DNA from: Pomphorhynchus laevis | Taxonomy: Eukaryota > Acanthocephala > Palaeacanthocephala > Echinorhynchida > Pomphorhynchidae | Assembly: GCA_012934845.2 (NCBI GenBank) | Contig: WNNJ02003675.1 | Coordinates: 1 to 64,000 of the forward strand | Direction: 5' to 3' | DNA length: 64,000 nucleotides | The notes under the pieces: generated by a model | What the model was told of the DNA's origin: nothing | Database searches by the model: none | The model's input: only the letters and a program-made list of their open reading frames with translations | Shown: positions 11,431 through 20,082 of the stretch, in pieces | How the letters are laid out: the number at the start of each line of letters is the position of its first letter | Numbering within the stretch: position 1 is the first letter of the stretch | Made by a program: the position numbers and the translations under genes

Positions 11431-11480
11431 TTTGATAAAGAACGTAAGTTCGAAACGTTAAATAAATTTCTGTCGTCCTT
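11431..11480 (+). ncRNA. Degenerate hammerhead ribozyme, Penelope-like end
   Basis: A ttgataa box (consensus CTGATGA), a 4-bp stem II gaac/gttc closed by a gtaa loop, then the gaaac box and ttaaataaa. This is the order and spacing of the hammerheads carried in Penelope-like terminal repeats. Two of the seven core bases in the first box are changed, so it should not cleave. Its place downstream of the Penelope reverse transcriptase fits an element 3' end. Confidence 0.55.
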
Positions 11481-11522
11481 GGTCTTTGCTAGTGTAATAT
11501 ATAATATCCAAGGAGAAAGCTA

Positions 11523-11583
<61 letters not shown>
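11523..11583. repeat. (TA)n microsatellite
   Basis: About 60 bp of perfect TA dinucleotides, directly before the RTE-like LINE. Confidence 0.95.
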
Positions 11584-11589
11584 TAAATG

Positions 11590-13420
11590 GTGTTGCTTGA
11601 TGGACTGGACTTCGATTCACGACTTTCAGTCACCATGTCACTTCTAGACGACCACTTCAGCATCGAAATGATGAGTACCCGGCAACACTCATCAGTAGAA
11701 TTAGGTACACCTGAGGCTTACGCTCTTAACCAGATCGAATTGCTGTGCGGACCATCCTTAAACACTAGGCAGAGGTTGTTGCTGAATTGTCGCTGCACTT
11801 GTTGGATCCTTAATGGATACGGCAGGTATAATAGTAGTGCACGGATGTGCACTACTATTATATATATGATAAAATACATCAAGAATTTCTCAAATATGGT
11901 GGTCCTAAAGTTGTCAAATATTTGACCGATTTGTTCCAATGTATTTGGAATCACAATCAGGTTCCCATGGACTGGCAAACTTCAGTTATAATTCCAATAC
12001 TGAAGAAGGGGGATGCTTCATTATGCTCGAATTATCGACCCATATCTCTCCTACCTGTAGTATATAAAATCATGGAAGGCATAATTCTGAACAGAATTAG
12101 GCCGTTACGGCAAATTCAAACAAGAGAAAATCAAGCTGGATTTAGACCAAATCGAGGATGCATTGATCATATATTCACCCTTCGCGTTCTGATGGATGTC
12201 CGTCAAGAGTATCAACAACCGTTAATATTACTATTTTTGGATTTCGAATCGGCGTTTGACCAAGTTAATCGACTATTCATCTGGAAGCTCCTCCATACCT
12301 TAGGCATTCCTAAACACCTGTGTGAACTTATCGGTGCAATGTATGAAAATACTGTGTCAGTCGTGCGCGAATACGGTTGTACTGGAATTCCGTTTCCTGT
12401 CAGTACAGGTGTTCGACAGGGGGAGTACTATCACCAGAACTATTCAACATTCTCATCGATCATCTCCTATGGGAAACGCTCGACCTGCACAGTGAAGGTA
12501 TACGCCTGCATCCGAGCAACATGCTGCTTTCTGATCTGACGTACGCAGATGATGTAGTCGTACTGTCAGAATCATTTGAGGATGCGCAACGTACAGCAAC
12601 CCGCATAGGCGAAACAGCAAAGAAATATGGGTTATTCCTTAACTTACCGAAATGTAAACTACTCGCCATAAACTCCCCTCCGTGCTCAGTTATTATTGAT
12701 GGTATAACTATTGAACAGGTACAATATTTCACCTATATTGGATCAGTGTTTTCCGTAGACTGCCGATGTGACTACGACATTCGAAGCCGGATAATAAAGG
12801 CTGGTTTCGCCTTTTCGCGTCTAAACTCCCTCTGGCGTGATAATAATGTATCTATTAAAACAAAGATCCGAATATATTCGTCTATTGTTCGTCCAGTACT
12901 ACTGTATGGATCCGAGTGCTGGCCTGAAAAACTTACAACAAATAATCAACTTGCTGTTTTTGAGCGACGATGTCTACGTAGAATTGCAAAAGTCAATCCA
13001 CTCGATCATGTATCGAACGCAGAAGTGTATTCTCGATGTTCACTCGACGTCTCCGTGTCTGATTTGATTCGGAAAAATATACTGCGCTATCTTGGCCATG
13101 TACTTCGGATGCAAAGAGATAGACTCCCAAAGTTATCTCTGTACTTGGACCCGGAAGAATCCTGGCGACGCCCCAGAGGCGGTGTTCGTAAGAATCTAAA
13201 GAGAACGATCGAAGACGATGCCAAGAAAATACTATTCAGCTACTCGAACATTGGCTGGCGGAGATTTAAAAGAAGATGGAGACAAGAACTGGAAATGGTG
13301 GCTCAGAATCGATTGTCCTGGACTCATTTTGCTATTTCACTTTGATTTGACTTTATTTTCGTCTTCTTGATGTTGTAACTCACGATCTGTAAGGTCTAGT
13401 GGTTTAATAATATATATATA
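11590..13420 (+). mobile_element. RTE-clade LINE, 5'-truncated, one frameshift in reverse transcriptase
   Basis: The reverse transcriptase runs from about 11850 to 13345. Blocks in order: TSVIIPILKKGDAS and NYRPISLLPVVYKI (motifs 0-1), LLFLDFESAFDQVNR (motif A), STGVRQG (B), LTYADDVVVL (catalytic YADD), FTYIGSVF (E), then the RTE C-terminal tail with VRPVLLYGSECW, CLRRIAK and LRYLGHVLRM. The frame changes near 12420 in a run of five G, one base lost in GVRQGG; otherwise the RT is open to its natural stop. Only scraps lie upstream of the RT, so the AP endonuclease is gone. The 3' untranslated tail ends in ATA repeats near 13410-13425. It resembles schistosome SR2-type elements from memory. Confidence 0.85.
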
Positions 13421-13425
13421 TATAT

Positions 13426-14060
13426 CTGTAGCTGGTTTTCAATGCGAAACTCACCTCGTGTGACCTAGCAACTATTCATTATATAAATAAACATCCATCA
13501 AACGATCACCAGTCTCGATTTCAATCGATCTTTATGATCTCATACGATACAATCTATAATAAGCATGCCAGAGAGCATCTCGGACAATGCAGTTTCTGGA
13601 TATCATGATGGAAGGTTTCATATACTGTGTGAAATCTGGTAATCCTGGATTCGTAGCCTAGCAGTCAAGAGCGCAAGCCAAGTACGGAGAGCGACAGCTC
13701 GAATCTCGGAAAGGTTAAATTTCAAAAGGCGAAAAGTTGGTAGTCAGCCTTCTGATGAGCCCGGGGCTACCAACATGTGCCAAAAAGCGGGCGAAACGAA
13801 AACGGATGTGGCAATGTGCGCCGTTAGTAGTCAGGGTGTATGGAATTGGATATCATGAAGGAAGGATTCTGTAGCTGGTTTTCAATGCGAAAGTCACCAC
13901 ATGTGACCTAGCAACTATTCATTACATAAATAAGCATCCATCAAACGATCACCAGCATCGATTTCAATCGATCTTCATGATCTCATACGATACAATCTAT
14001 AATAAGCATGCCAGAGAGCATCTCGGACAATGCAGTTTCTGGATATCATGGCAGTGCGTA
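13426..14060 (+). repeat. 443-bp tandem repeat, about 1.4 copies, carrying a hammerhead
   Basis: The phrase ctgtagctggttttcaatgc starts at 13426 and again at 13869. The next ~190 bp match closely in both copies (about 95% by eye), ending at ggatatcatg. Copy 1 holds the pol III/hammerhead segment; copy 2 is cut off before it. A shorter direct repeat, ggatatcatgatggaagg and ggatatcatgaaggaagg, brackets the hammerhead segment at about 13592 and 13848. Tandem dimers with hammerheads are typical of retrozymes and of the Sm-alpha satellites of schistosomes. Confidence 0.85.
13648..13850 (+). ncRNA. tRNA-promoter SINE-like unit with complete hammerhead ribozyme
   Basis: An A box (tagcctagcagtcaagagc, 13654-13672) and a B box (agctcgaatct, 13697-13707) form a tRNA-like pol III promoter. 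The hammerhead follows. Conserved box CTGATGA is at 13752-13758. Stem II is GCCCG 13759-13763 with CGGGC 13788-13792, and GAAA lies at 13793-13796. Stem III has AC/GT, an internal loop, then AACGG 13801-13805 with CCGTT 13821-13825. The cleavage triplet GTC is at 13830-13832. Stem I pairs agggt after the cut with gcctt at 13747-13751, including two G-U pairs. Every invariant core base is present, so self-cleavage after C13832 is predicted. The order promoter-then-hammerhead matches the schistosome Sm-alpha family as I recall it. Confidence 0.85.
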
Positions 14061-14148
14061 TTGCGGTTTAACCATGCATCAGGCACTAAATTCCTTTTAA
14101 TAGAAATGCTGTTTTACAGGGACACTTTAAAGTGTACAAATATATAAA

Positions 14149-14570
14149 ATATAATTTGTTGTTACACCTGCCCTGGGACACACAATGGTGTACTCGTAAA
14201 TATATCACTATGTTTTCCTCATGAAGAGGCATAAACACCAGGCAGCATTCTATATATCCTCATCAGATCAAGAAATAGAACCGAATTATTCTCACAATAT
14301 TCAAAGTCGCTACGTATGCCCAGTCATCCTATGTGTGACGACAAACTTCAACAACGGTATACGCGTTTCGCTCTAACGGAGCTCATCAGTACCGTGACTT
14401 TAATAATCATCCATAGGCACCTTAACACACGCTTAAACAATGTTTAAAGCTCGAAAAACAGAACTACCCTTAATCTGAATCATCAGAGGAAATTTATGCC
14501 TCTTCATGAGGAAAACATAGTGATTTATTTACGAGTACACCATTGTGTGTCCCAGGGCAGGTGTAACAAC

Positions 14571-14579
<9 letters not shown>
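14149..14579. repeat. Inverted repeat with 85-bp arms around a hammerhead
   Basis: Arms at 14149-14234 and 14494-14579 are reverse complements with about one mismatch. Landmarks in the left arm are cacctgccctgggacaca and tcctcatgaagaggcataa. The ~260-bp loop holds a minus-strand hammerhead. The right arm runs into a TA microsatellite. Fold-back terminal repeats with hammerheads are known from Penelope-like elements, and Penelope endonuclease sequence lies 500 bp further on the same strand as the ribozyme. Confidence 0.85.
14339..14397 (-). ncRNA. Minimal type I hammerhead ribozyme
   Basis: On the minus strand: stem I 5' strand acggta (14395-14390), CTGATGA (14389-14383), stem II GCTC-CGTTA-GAGC, GAAA (14369-14366), a stem III of only AC/GT with a 2-nt loop, cleavage triplet GTA (14362-14360), then taccgt closing a 6-bp stem I. 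All core bases are intact and cleavage after A14360 is predicted. Stem III reads acgcgt, a palindrome. Such minimal forms in Penelope-like elements and newt satellite work as dimers, with two stems III paired between molecules. Confidence 0.88.

Positions 14580-14618
<39 letters not shown>
14575..14618. repeat. (TA)n microsatellite
   Basis: About 44 bp of TA dinucleotides at the outer end of the right inverted-repeat arm. Confidence 0.95.
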
Positions 14619-14619
<1 letters not shown>

Positions 14620-14744
14620 CCAAGTACCTCTTAATGGGTACCAGCTTCTGCGTAATGCCGGAAATATCAGGAAATTCTATATATGTTTGGATAAGTTTTT
14701 AAATTGAGCATATTCTTCAGCCTGCAAACTCTCGTCACTCCTAT

Positions 14745-14815
14745 ACGGTCATGTGATAGTCGGCAGCCATCATCAGTAAGATGAACTATCACACGCCGTT
14801 TCGGCTGCCTCAGTG
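14745..14815 (-). ncRNA. Hammerhead-like remnant with interlocked stems
   Basis: The minus strand reads ggcagcc-GAAAC-...-CTGATGA-t-ggctgcc, so the two core boxes are held together by a perfect 7-bp stem in the position of stem II (type II order). A second perfect 8-bp pair, gtgatagt with actatcac, interlocks with it like a pseudoknot. A cleavage triplet of the allowed type was not found (a GTG stands where GTH is expected). It may be a decayed ribozyme of the Penelope-like element. Confidence 0.4.
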
Positions 14816-14852
14816 ACATTGTAAAAATGCATTTCCGCCATTTTGCTGATGA

Positions 14853-14967
14853 AATTGTGGGTGGCGTTAGCTTCCACAGTCAAGCATCCGAAAGTTTGAT
14901 CCTCTGGTTGTTAATGATGATCTGCATTGCAAATTGTGGGATTTAAGAGCTAACGCCACCCACAATT
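14853..14967. repeat. Perfect 20-bp inverted repeat
   Basis: aattgtgggtggcgttagct at 14853-14872 and its exact reverse complement at 14948-14967, with a 75-bp loop. The gaaattgtggg start recurs inside the loop near 14932. It lies in the terminal region of the Penelope-like remnant. Confidence 0.9.
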
Positions 14968-15572
14968 ATATATAGTACATATATAATGCACTATATATAG
15001 TACATTTCTATAAGAATTTAATCAATAAGCGAAAACGCAAAATTCTTGAGCATGATAGTGAGCTTTCATTAAATTTCAATCATTGAAGTCCAAAGAGATG
15101 GTCATTCTTGTTTAATGATTTGTTGCACATTAACTACTTAAACCAGTATGATTTTCTTGACTTTCGAATGATGTTATTCTCAATCGGACCTTCAATGATT
15201 ACTTTCATGCGGTGGTCCGGATGATCAACTATGTGAGCTACTACACCGTCTGAAGTTAGTCGTGTTGTGAGTATGTCTCTGCGTCAATTGTTCGCTCTTT
15301 TATTATACTGAGTGCTTGTTCGACCAACGTATTGCGCTTCACAGTCCAAGCATTTGACCAAGTAAATCACATTTATAAATTTATATATGTATGTGCCGGA
15401 AACATCGTATTGAAATCCTGTTATGCGGCTGGAGAATTGAGTCATGTCAAACATACCGGGAAAATGTTTACATCGCTTGTCGTTGCATTGCTCTTTCTAA
15501 AGGATTGTTTCACATTGGTCTCTCAAGATCAGTGTTCCTAGATCAGTGTACCTATACCAGTTTTCTTATATC

Positions 15573-17110
15573 AGGTGCCTAGATCAGTGTTTCCCAAGCC
15601 TTTTTATCCCATGCACCCATTAAGTCAAATTTTTTACCCCTTAGTCAACTTCAGTTTTGTCTTTTCGTTGTGTAATATTCAATCTTTTTATTTTCTTTAC
15701 CAATAAATCATTTATGACACTAAATTTACATCAAGATAAATAGGAGGTAGGAAATGGTAATAATAATTTTTTAGCGTAGGTAGTCAACCCCCAATATTTA
15801 GCGTCTGTTTCATCACAAAGCCATGTCATCACTTTTCTTGTTGGGAAAATAAATTCTTTCAAGTCAGAAAATATTTCTTTCAATTGAGTAGATAACTGCT
15901 CCAGATGATTGGATATAATAAATATATTATTATCACTTACTTCACATTTATTGAGTCAAAAAAACTTTTCGTTTTTTTTTTCAAAATTAAATCACTACTC
16001 AAATCAATAATAGCAATATTTCAGGGTTGTTCTTCAAAAAATCTTTAACATTAGCAAATAGCTCCATAATTTTTTTTAGTCAGTTTCCTTTTGAAATCCA
16101 TCTTACATCAATGTAAAGTAAAAGTTTCACGTAGTCTGCACGTTGTCCTTCACAAAACATTTTAAAAAGACGCTCTGTTTTCGACATAAAATAAATACAT
16201 TTCACTACAGAGCTTAATATCTCACTAAGAACTTGAGAAATATTTTTAGCAGCTAAGTTTTCGAGGTGAATGACACAGTGTAACACGAGCATTTCAGGAT
16301 TTTCATTTTTTATCAATTTTAAACAACCGTTATGTTTACCCATCATATTATGAGCACCATCTGAAACACAAGATGTTATGTTTTTATTTGTACATTTTTT
16401 GTTGTCGAAAACCCCTTAAGTTTTGAAAATACCTTTAGCGGTGGTACTACTTTCCAAAGATTTACAAAAAAGCATTTCTTCACAAAAATCACCATTGTCA
16501 ATGTATCTAACATAAGCCATCAGTACTGCCGAGTTGTCCCTCAATGTTGTTTCATCCATTGTAAGTGAGAATTCTTTCACCATTAATTTCTCTACTAACT
16601 ATTCTTTGACATTATACTAATAGTACTGTTACTAAGAGGCATAGATTTAACGTCGTTATCTTTCTTTCCTGAATGATATTCAAAAATGCCAAAATACATG
16701 GTTTCATAAGATTTTTCCATATACTATGAGCCTTACCAGTTTTTGCGATAAGCTTATAAATTTCATAAGTAGCCTCAAGAGTACGATTTTCGATTATGTT
16801 TTGTGCGGAGAATACAGATTTAATCGTAGTCCGTCTTTCAAATTTATCCTTTAGTTCTTTAAAGTAATATAAACCCGAGTTGATTTGATCTTAATGCTTT
16901 GACATCAGATGTGCTTCAAGACGACATTTTTTCATTAAATCACTACATAAAGATTTTTGACATATAAGACAGAATGGCAATCTGATATCATTAGAAGCAG
17001 GAACAAATCCAAATTTAAGAAAATCCTTGGAATACTGACGAACTATTTTATTATTTTCATTGTTCATTTAGGGGGTTCTTAAAAAAATATAAATTTTAAG
17101 TTCTAAAAAT
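15573..17110 (-). pseudogene. Decayed hAT transposase (SCAND3/ZBED5-like)
   Basis: The minus strand starts at 17068 with MNNENNKIVRQYSKDFLKFG, followed by a C-x2-C...H-x4-H BED-type finger (FCLICQKSLCSDL, RLEAHLMSKH). Further blocks include LEATYEIYKLIAKTGKAHS and, at 16080-16346, VLHCVIHLENLAAKNIS with YIDVRWISKGN. This is the HC.IHR..LA.K....L..VRWLS.G signature of hAT transposases of the Charlie/SCAND3 group. The left end at 15573 reads cagtgtttcccaagcc, a typical hAT terminal sequence. Several stops and frameshifts interrupt the frame, and the C-terminal dimerisation block is missing. The right terminal repeat was not found; a gene-A LINE begins at about 17190. Confidence 0.8.
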
Positions 17111-17189
17111 TTATTTCTCAGCAAAAAATAGTTCAAATCAAGAGCAATGTTACTTTGATTTGTTAATTACTTTGTCGAAACAATTACTT

Positions 17190-18360
17190 TGTCTCCTCTC
17201 CTCCGCATTCGACATTGTCGACCACTCCGTCCTCCTTTTTCGCCTTCGTTATGATTACGGCTTTTCTTCCTCCTCCGTAGCATGGTTTGCCTCATATCTA
17301 TCCGACCGTTTTTTCGCGTCTGTTCTAATTCATCTTCCTCCCCTCCCATCCCTATTGTTTGTGGAGTCCCAAAAGGTTCAGTCCTAAGTCTCCTGCTTTT
17401 CTCTCTTCTGCTTGGTGATCTCTCTCCGTTTATCAAACCTTACTCTATTAACGTCATGCAATATGCCGATGACATCCTCAACTATGCTCATGCACCTGCA
17501 CATCGCATACACGATATAAGCATTTCTGCCTCCAACTGTCTTTCTTCTATCTACAAACGTCTCTCAAATATCCATCTCGTTCTAAAGCCTGACAAGTCCA
17601 AAATAATGTGGATCCTCACCCGTAAATCAAACATTCCTCCTCCCACTGTATCTTTTGCCTCATCGATCATCCCCATAGTCCACAATCTCACTTTCTTAGG
17701 CTTTTATTTCGATGATCACCTTTCTCTTAAACCCTTCGTCCGTGACAAGGTCCGCTCGTCTAACTTAATTCTCCGTGACATCCGCCGTATCCGCCCCCTT
17801 ATCGAGTTCTGTTCATGCATGTATCTTCTTTCAACGCTGCTTTTTTCTAAAATCGATTACTGCCTTAGCCTTTTCGCAAATTCTCCAACATCCATAATCC
17901 TACCCCTACAACGCATAATCAACTCCGCCGTTCGAGTGCTCTATTCGTCTCCGTCGCTTCGACCACACATCCACATATTTTGCCCAACTCTCCTGGCCCA
18001 CCATCCACATCCGCATCAAACTCTGACTTCTTCTCGTAACTTTTCGTCTCATCGCTGTCGGCTCCCCATCGTTCATCAACCTTCCTTTCTTAGACGACAC
18101 TCGCCCCATCTCGCTATCGCTGCGTTCCCGTAATTCCCTCTTACTCCACGTTCCCAATTAATCCAACAACTACGGTCTCCGATCCTTCCTTGTCGCCGCC
18201 TCACTCGCCTGGAATCAGCTCCCTGTCGACGTCCGCCGCGCCCCCTCCTTTATCACATTCAAACACCTCCATTCACATCTTCTCGACACATGATTTACAT
18301 TTTTGTTTTGTTGCGGTCATGTAAGCGTGCGCTGGCACGCATTTGCCACGTTAAAAATAA
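17190..18360 (+). mobile_element. Family A LINE copy A1 (CR1/L2-like), 3' half
   Basis: 5'-truncated. It begins inside reverse transcriptase block A (SAFDIVDHSVLL). One frameshift near 17330 precedes CGVPKGSVLS. It keeps the catalytic NVMQYADDIL, then SKIMWIL, LTFLGFYFDDHLSLKPF, and thumb residues ILPLQRIINSAVRVL. The last part is frameshifted around 17940-18000, and further scraps of the C-terminus follow (FINLPFLDDT-type block). The 3' untranslated region ends in a hairpin gcgtgc-gctg-gcacgc and catttgccacgttaaaaataa. It is the only family A copy here with an intact YADD. It probably inserted in the hAT element, because hAT-like phrases (ttgcccccgc, atgcccc) recur downstream at 18545-18590. 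Confidence 0.8.
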
Positions 18361-19671
18361 TTTGTTTTTGAATTATACATAGAAACTATACAAACACTTG
18401 AAGAAATGACAGCAAAAATTGATATTTTTTCCAAGTTTTTACAAATATATAATATGCTTAACATTTAAAAATAATTTATAGCCTTACAACTTTTATAAAA
18501 CGTAATATTTAAAAAAAATAATAAAGTCTAAAAAGTTTTTGAAATTCTTAATTTGCCCCCGCAAAAAACTCAAATGCCCCGAAATGTTTTGCAATGGAAT
18601 GTTGCATTCTTGTTTTTAACTTAGAGGCACTTCATAATGATTATGTAATATCAATTATATAATATATATTATTAAATTTATATTATATATTTAAATACTC
18701 AAAGTTTTATGTAATAGTTTTATGTACTCGTTTGATATTTTAAAATATATAATAAAAATTACATAATTTTATTACATTTTATTAATGTAATAAAATTACA
18801 TTAATAAATATTACATTCAATAAATATTACATTATTTATTGAATTATTGGACAATTATTTCTTTGTTTGTATATTGCTAATTAGCATGTTTTCATAATTA
18901 TCGCAGCCAGATCAAATAAAAGAGGAAAATTTCATGTTTTCGCTAACAGAGGTTAGCGAAATATCAAAATGTTTTCTTCCTTTCCTTGATCCAGCTCCAA
19001 TAATTCTTTATCAATTATGGATTATTATCAACTAATTAATATCACGTTTTCTTTACTGTTGTGATCTTCGAATGTACATGTCGTTTCCCGTAGCTTCTGT
19101 TTATTTAAGATCCGCCACCGTGAGAAAGCATGTTGTTCAAGTTCCTCAATCAGCTTATTTTAATTTAATTCGCTTTTAAATGTATCTGAACTACACCATT
19201 AACGATACAGTTCAGCGACAGATACAAGCTGGTTATTTAATTAGCAGCTTGACATGTGTTGCACAAAATACCCCCACGAAAATGTTGAATGATAATCAAA
19301 CAGATCAATCCTAATCATGAAATATAAGAAAAAATTAGTATTATTTAAAATGTTTTAAGTGTCCTCAACAAAATATACTGTTTCACACGGATTGCTGTCA
19401 TTTTATCCACTATTCTATTATTATCCACTTAACGTGGATAATAATAACGGATATCTAAGCGGTTTTACCACCATCCTCGATATACTCAAAATGGATATTC
19501 ACTTTTATATACACTCCGGTTTCAAAAGTCTTGTTAACACATTTTTACTAATTTTGATAAGTCTTCGATTACTTTGTCAATTTTGTTTTTATCAGTCTCC
19601 ACCGGCATGTAAGAATTAAAAAAATTATGGTATTTAAGAAATATATACATTTAAGAAATGCAGTCTTCGAG
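18361..19671. other. AT-rich DNA, possible hAT end on the left
   Basis: No gene recognised. The first ~250 bp may be the far end of the hAT element interrupted by copy A1. The rest includes short tandem attacatt-type repeats around 18770-18850. Confidence 0.5.
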
Positions 19672-20082
19672 AGTCCCTCGACATCTCCACCGCCTTCGAC
19701 ATCGTCGACCACTCCATTTTCCTCTCTCGCCTTCGTTATGATTACGGCATTTATTAATCATCAGTAGCATGGTTTGCCTCATATTAAACCGACCACTCCT
19801 TTCACGTCTTTTTTAATTCATCATTTCATCCCTATTTTCTGCGTGCTCTCACAAGGTTCAGTAATAGGTCCCCTAATTTTATCTCTTCTGCTTGACAAGC
19901 TCTCTCCGTTTACCAAACATTACACCTTTAACTTCATACAATACGCCGATGGGATACTCATCTATGTTAATGCACACGCCCATTCCATACACGATATCGG
20001 CATTTCTGCCTCCAATTGTATTTCTTCTATCTACAAGTGTCTCTCCCATCTCCTAATCGTTCTAAACCTAGGCAATAATAAT
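19672..20082 (+). mobile_element. Family A LINE fragment A2 (RT core)
   Basis: Encodes TAFDIVDHSIFLSRLRYDYG, then VLSQGSVIGPLILS, then FIQYADGILIY and ISASNCISSIYK in degraded form. The catalytic YADD has become YADG. It stops abruptly at aggcaataata, where the inverted fragment A3 begins. The same junction occurs in A6/A7 at 30576. Confidence 0.8.

Larger units (their letters stand above)
14700..15545 (-). mobile_element. Penelope-like element 3' part with GIY-YIG endonuclease
   Basis: On the minus strand, from 15545 downwards, the linker (KEQCNDKRCKHF, FSSRITGFQYDV) leads into the GIY-YIG nuclease: NVIYLVKCLDCEAQYVGRTS, then RRDILTTRL, VVAHIVDHPDHRM and RKSRKSYWFK. This nuclease domain follows the reverse transcriptase in canonical Penelope-like elements and nicks the target. 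The reverse transcriptase is absent upstream, where a hAT remnant starts. Downstream (14700-14967) lie a perfect 20-bp inverted repeat and a compact hammerhead-like structure, as expected of the element's terminal region. The copy is broken. Confidence 0.8.

Noticed and set aside
14496-14702. 68-codon frame over the inverted-repeat arm and TA microsatellite
   Set aside because: Most of it is a TA dinucleotide run translated as Ile-Tyr repeats; no coding signal.
17167-18157. Antisense frames rich in Arg and Ser opposite the family A LINE copies
   Set aside because: They are shadows of the Ser/Leu-rich LINE coding strand, recur opposite every copy, and have no domain of their own.
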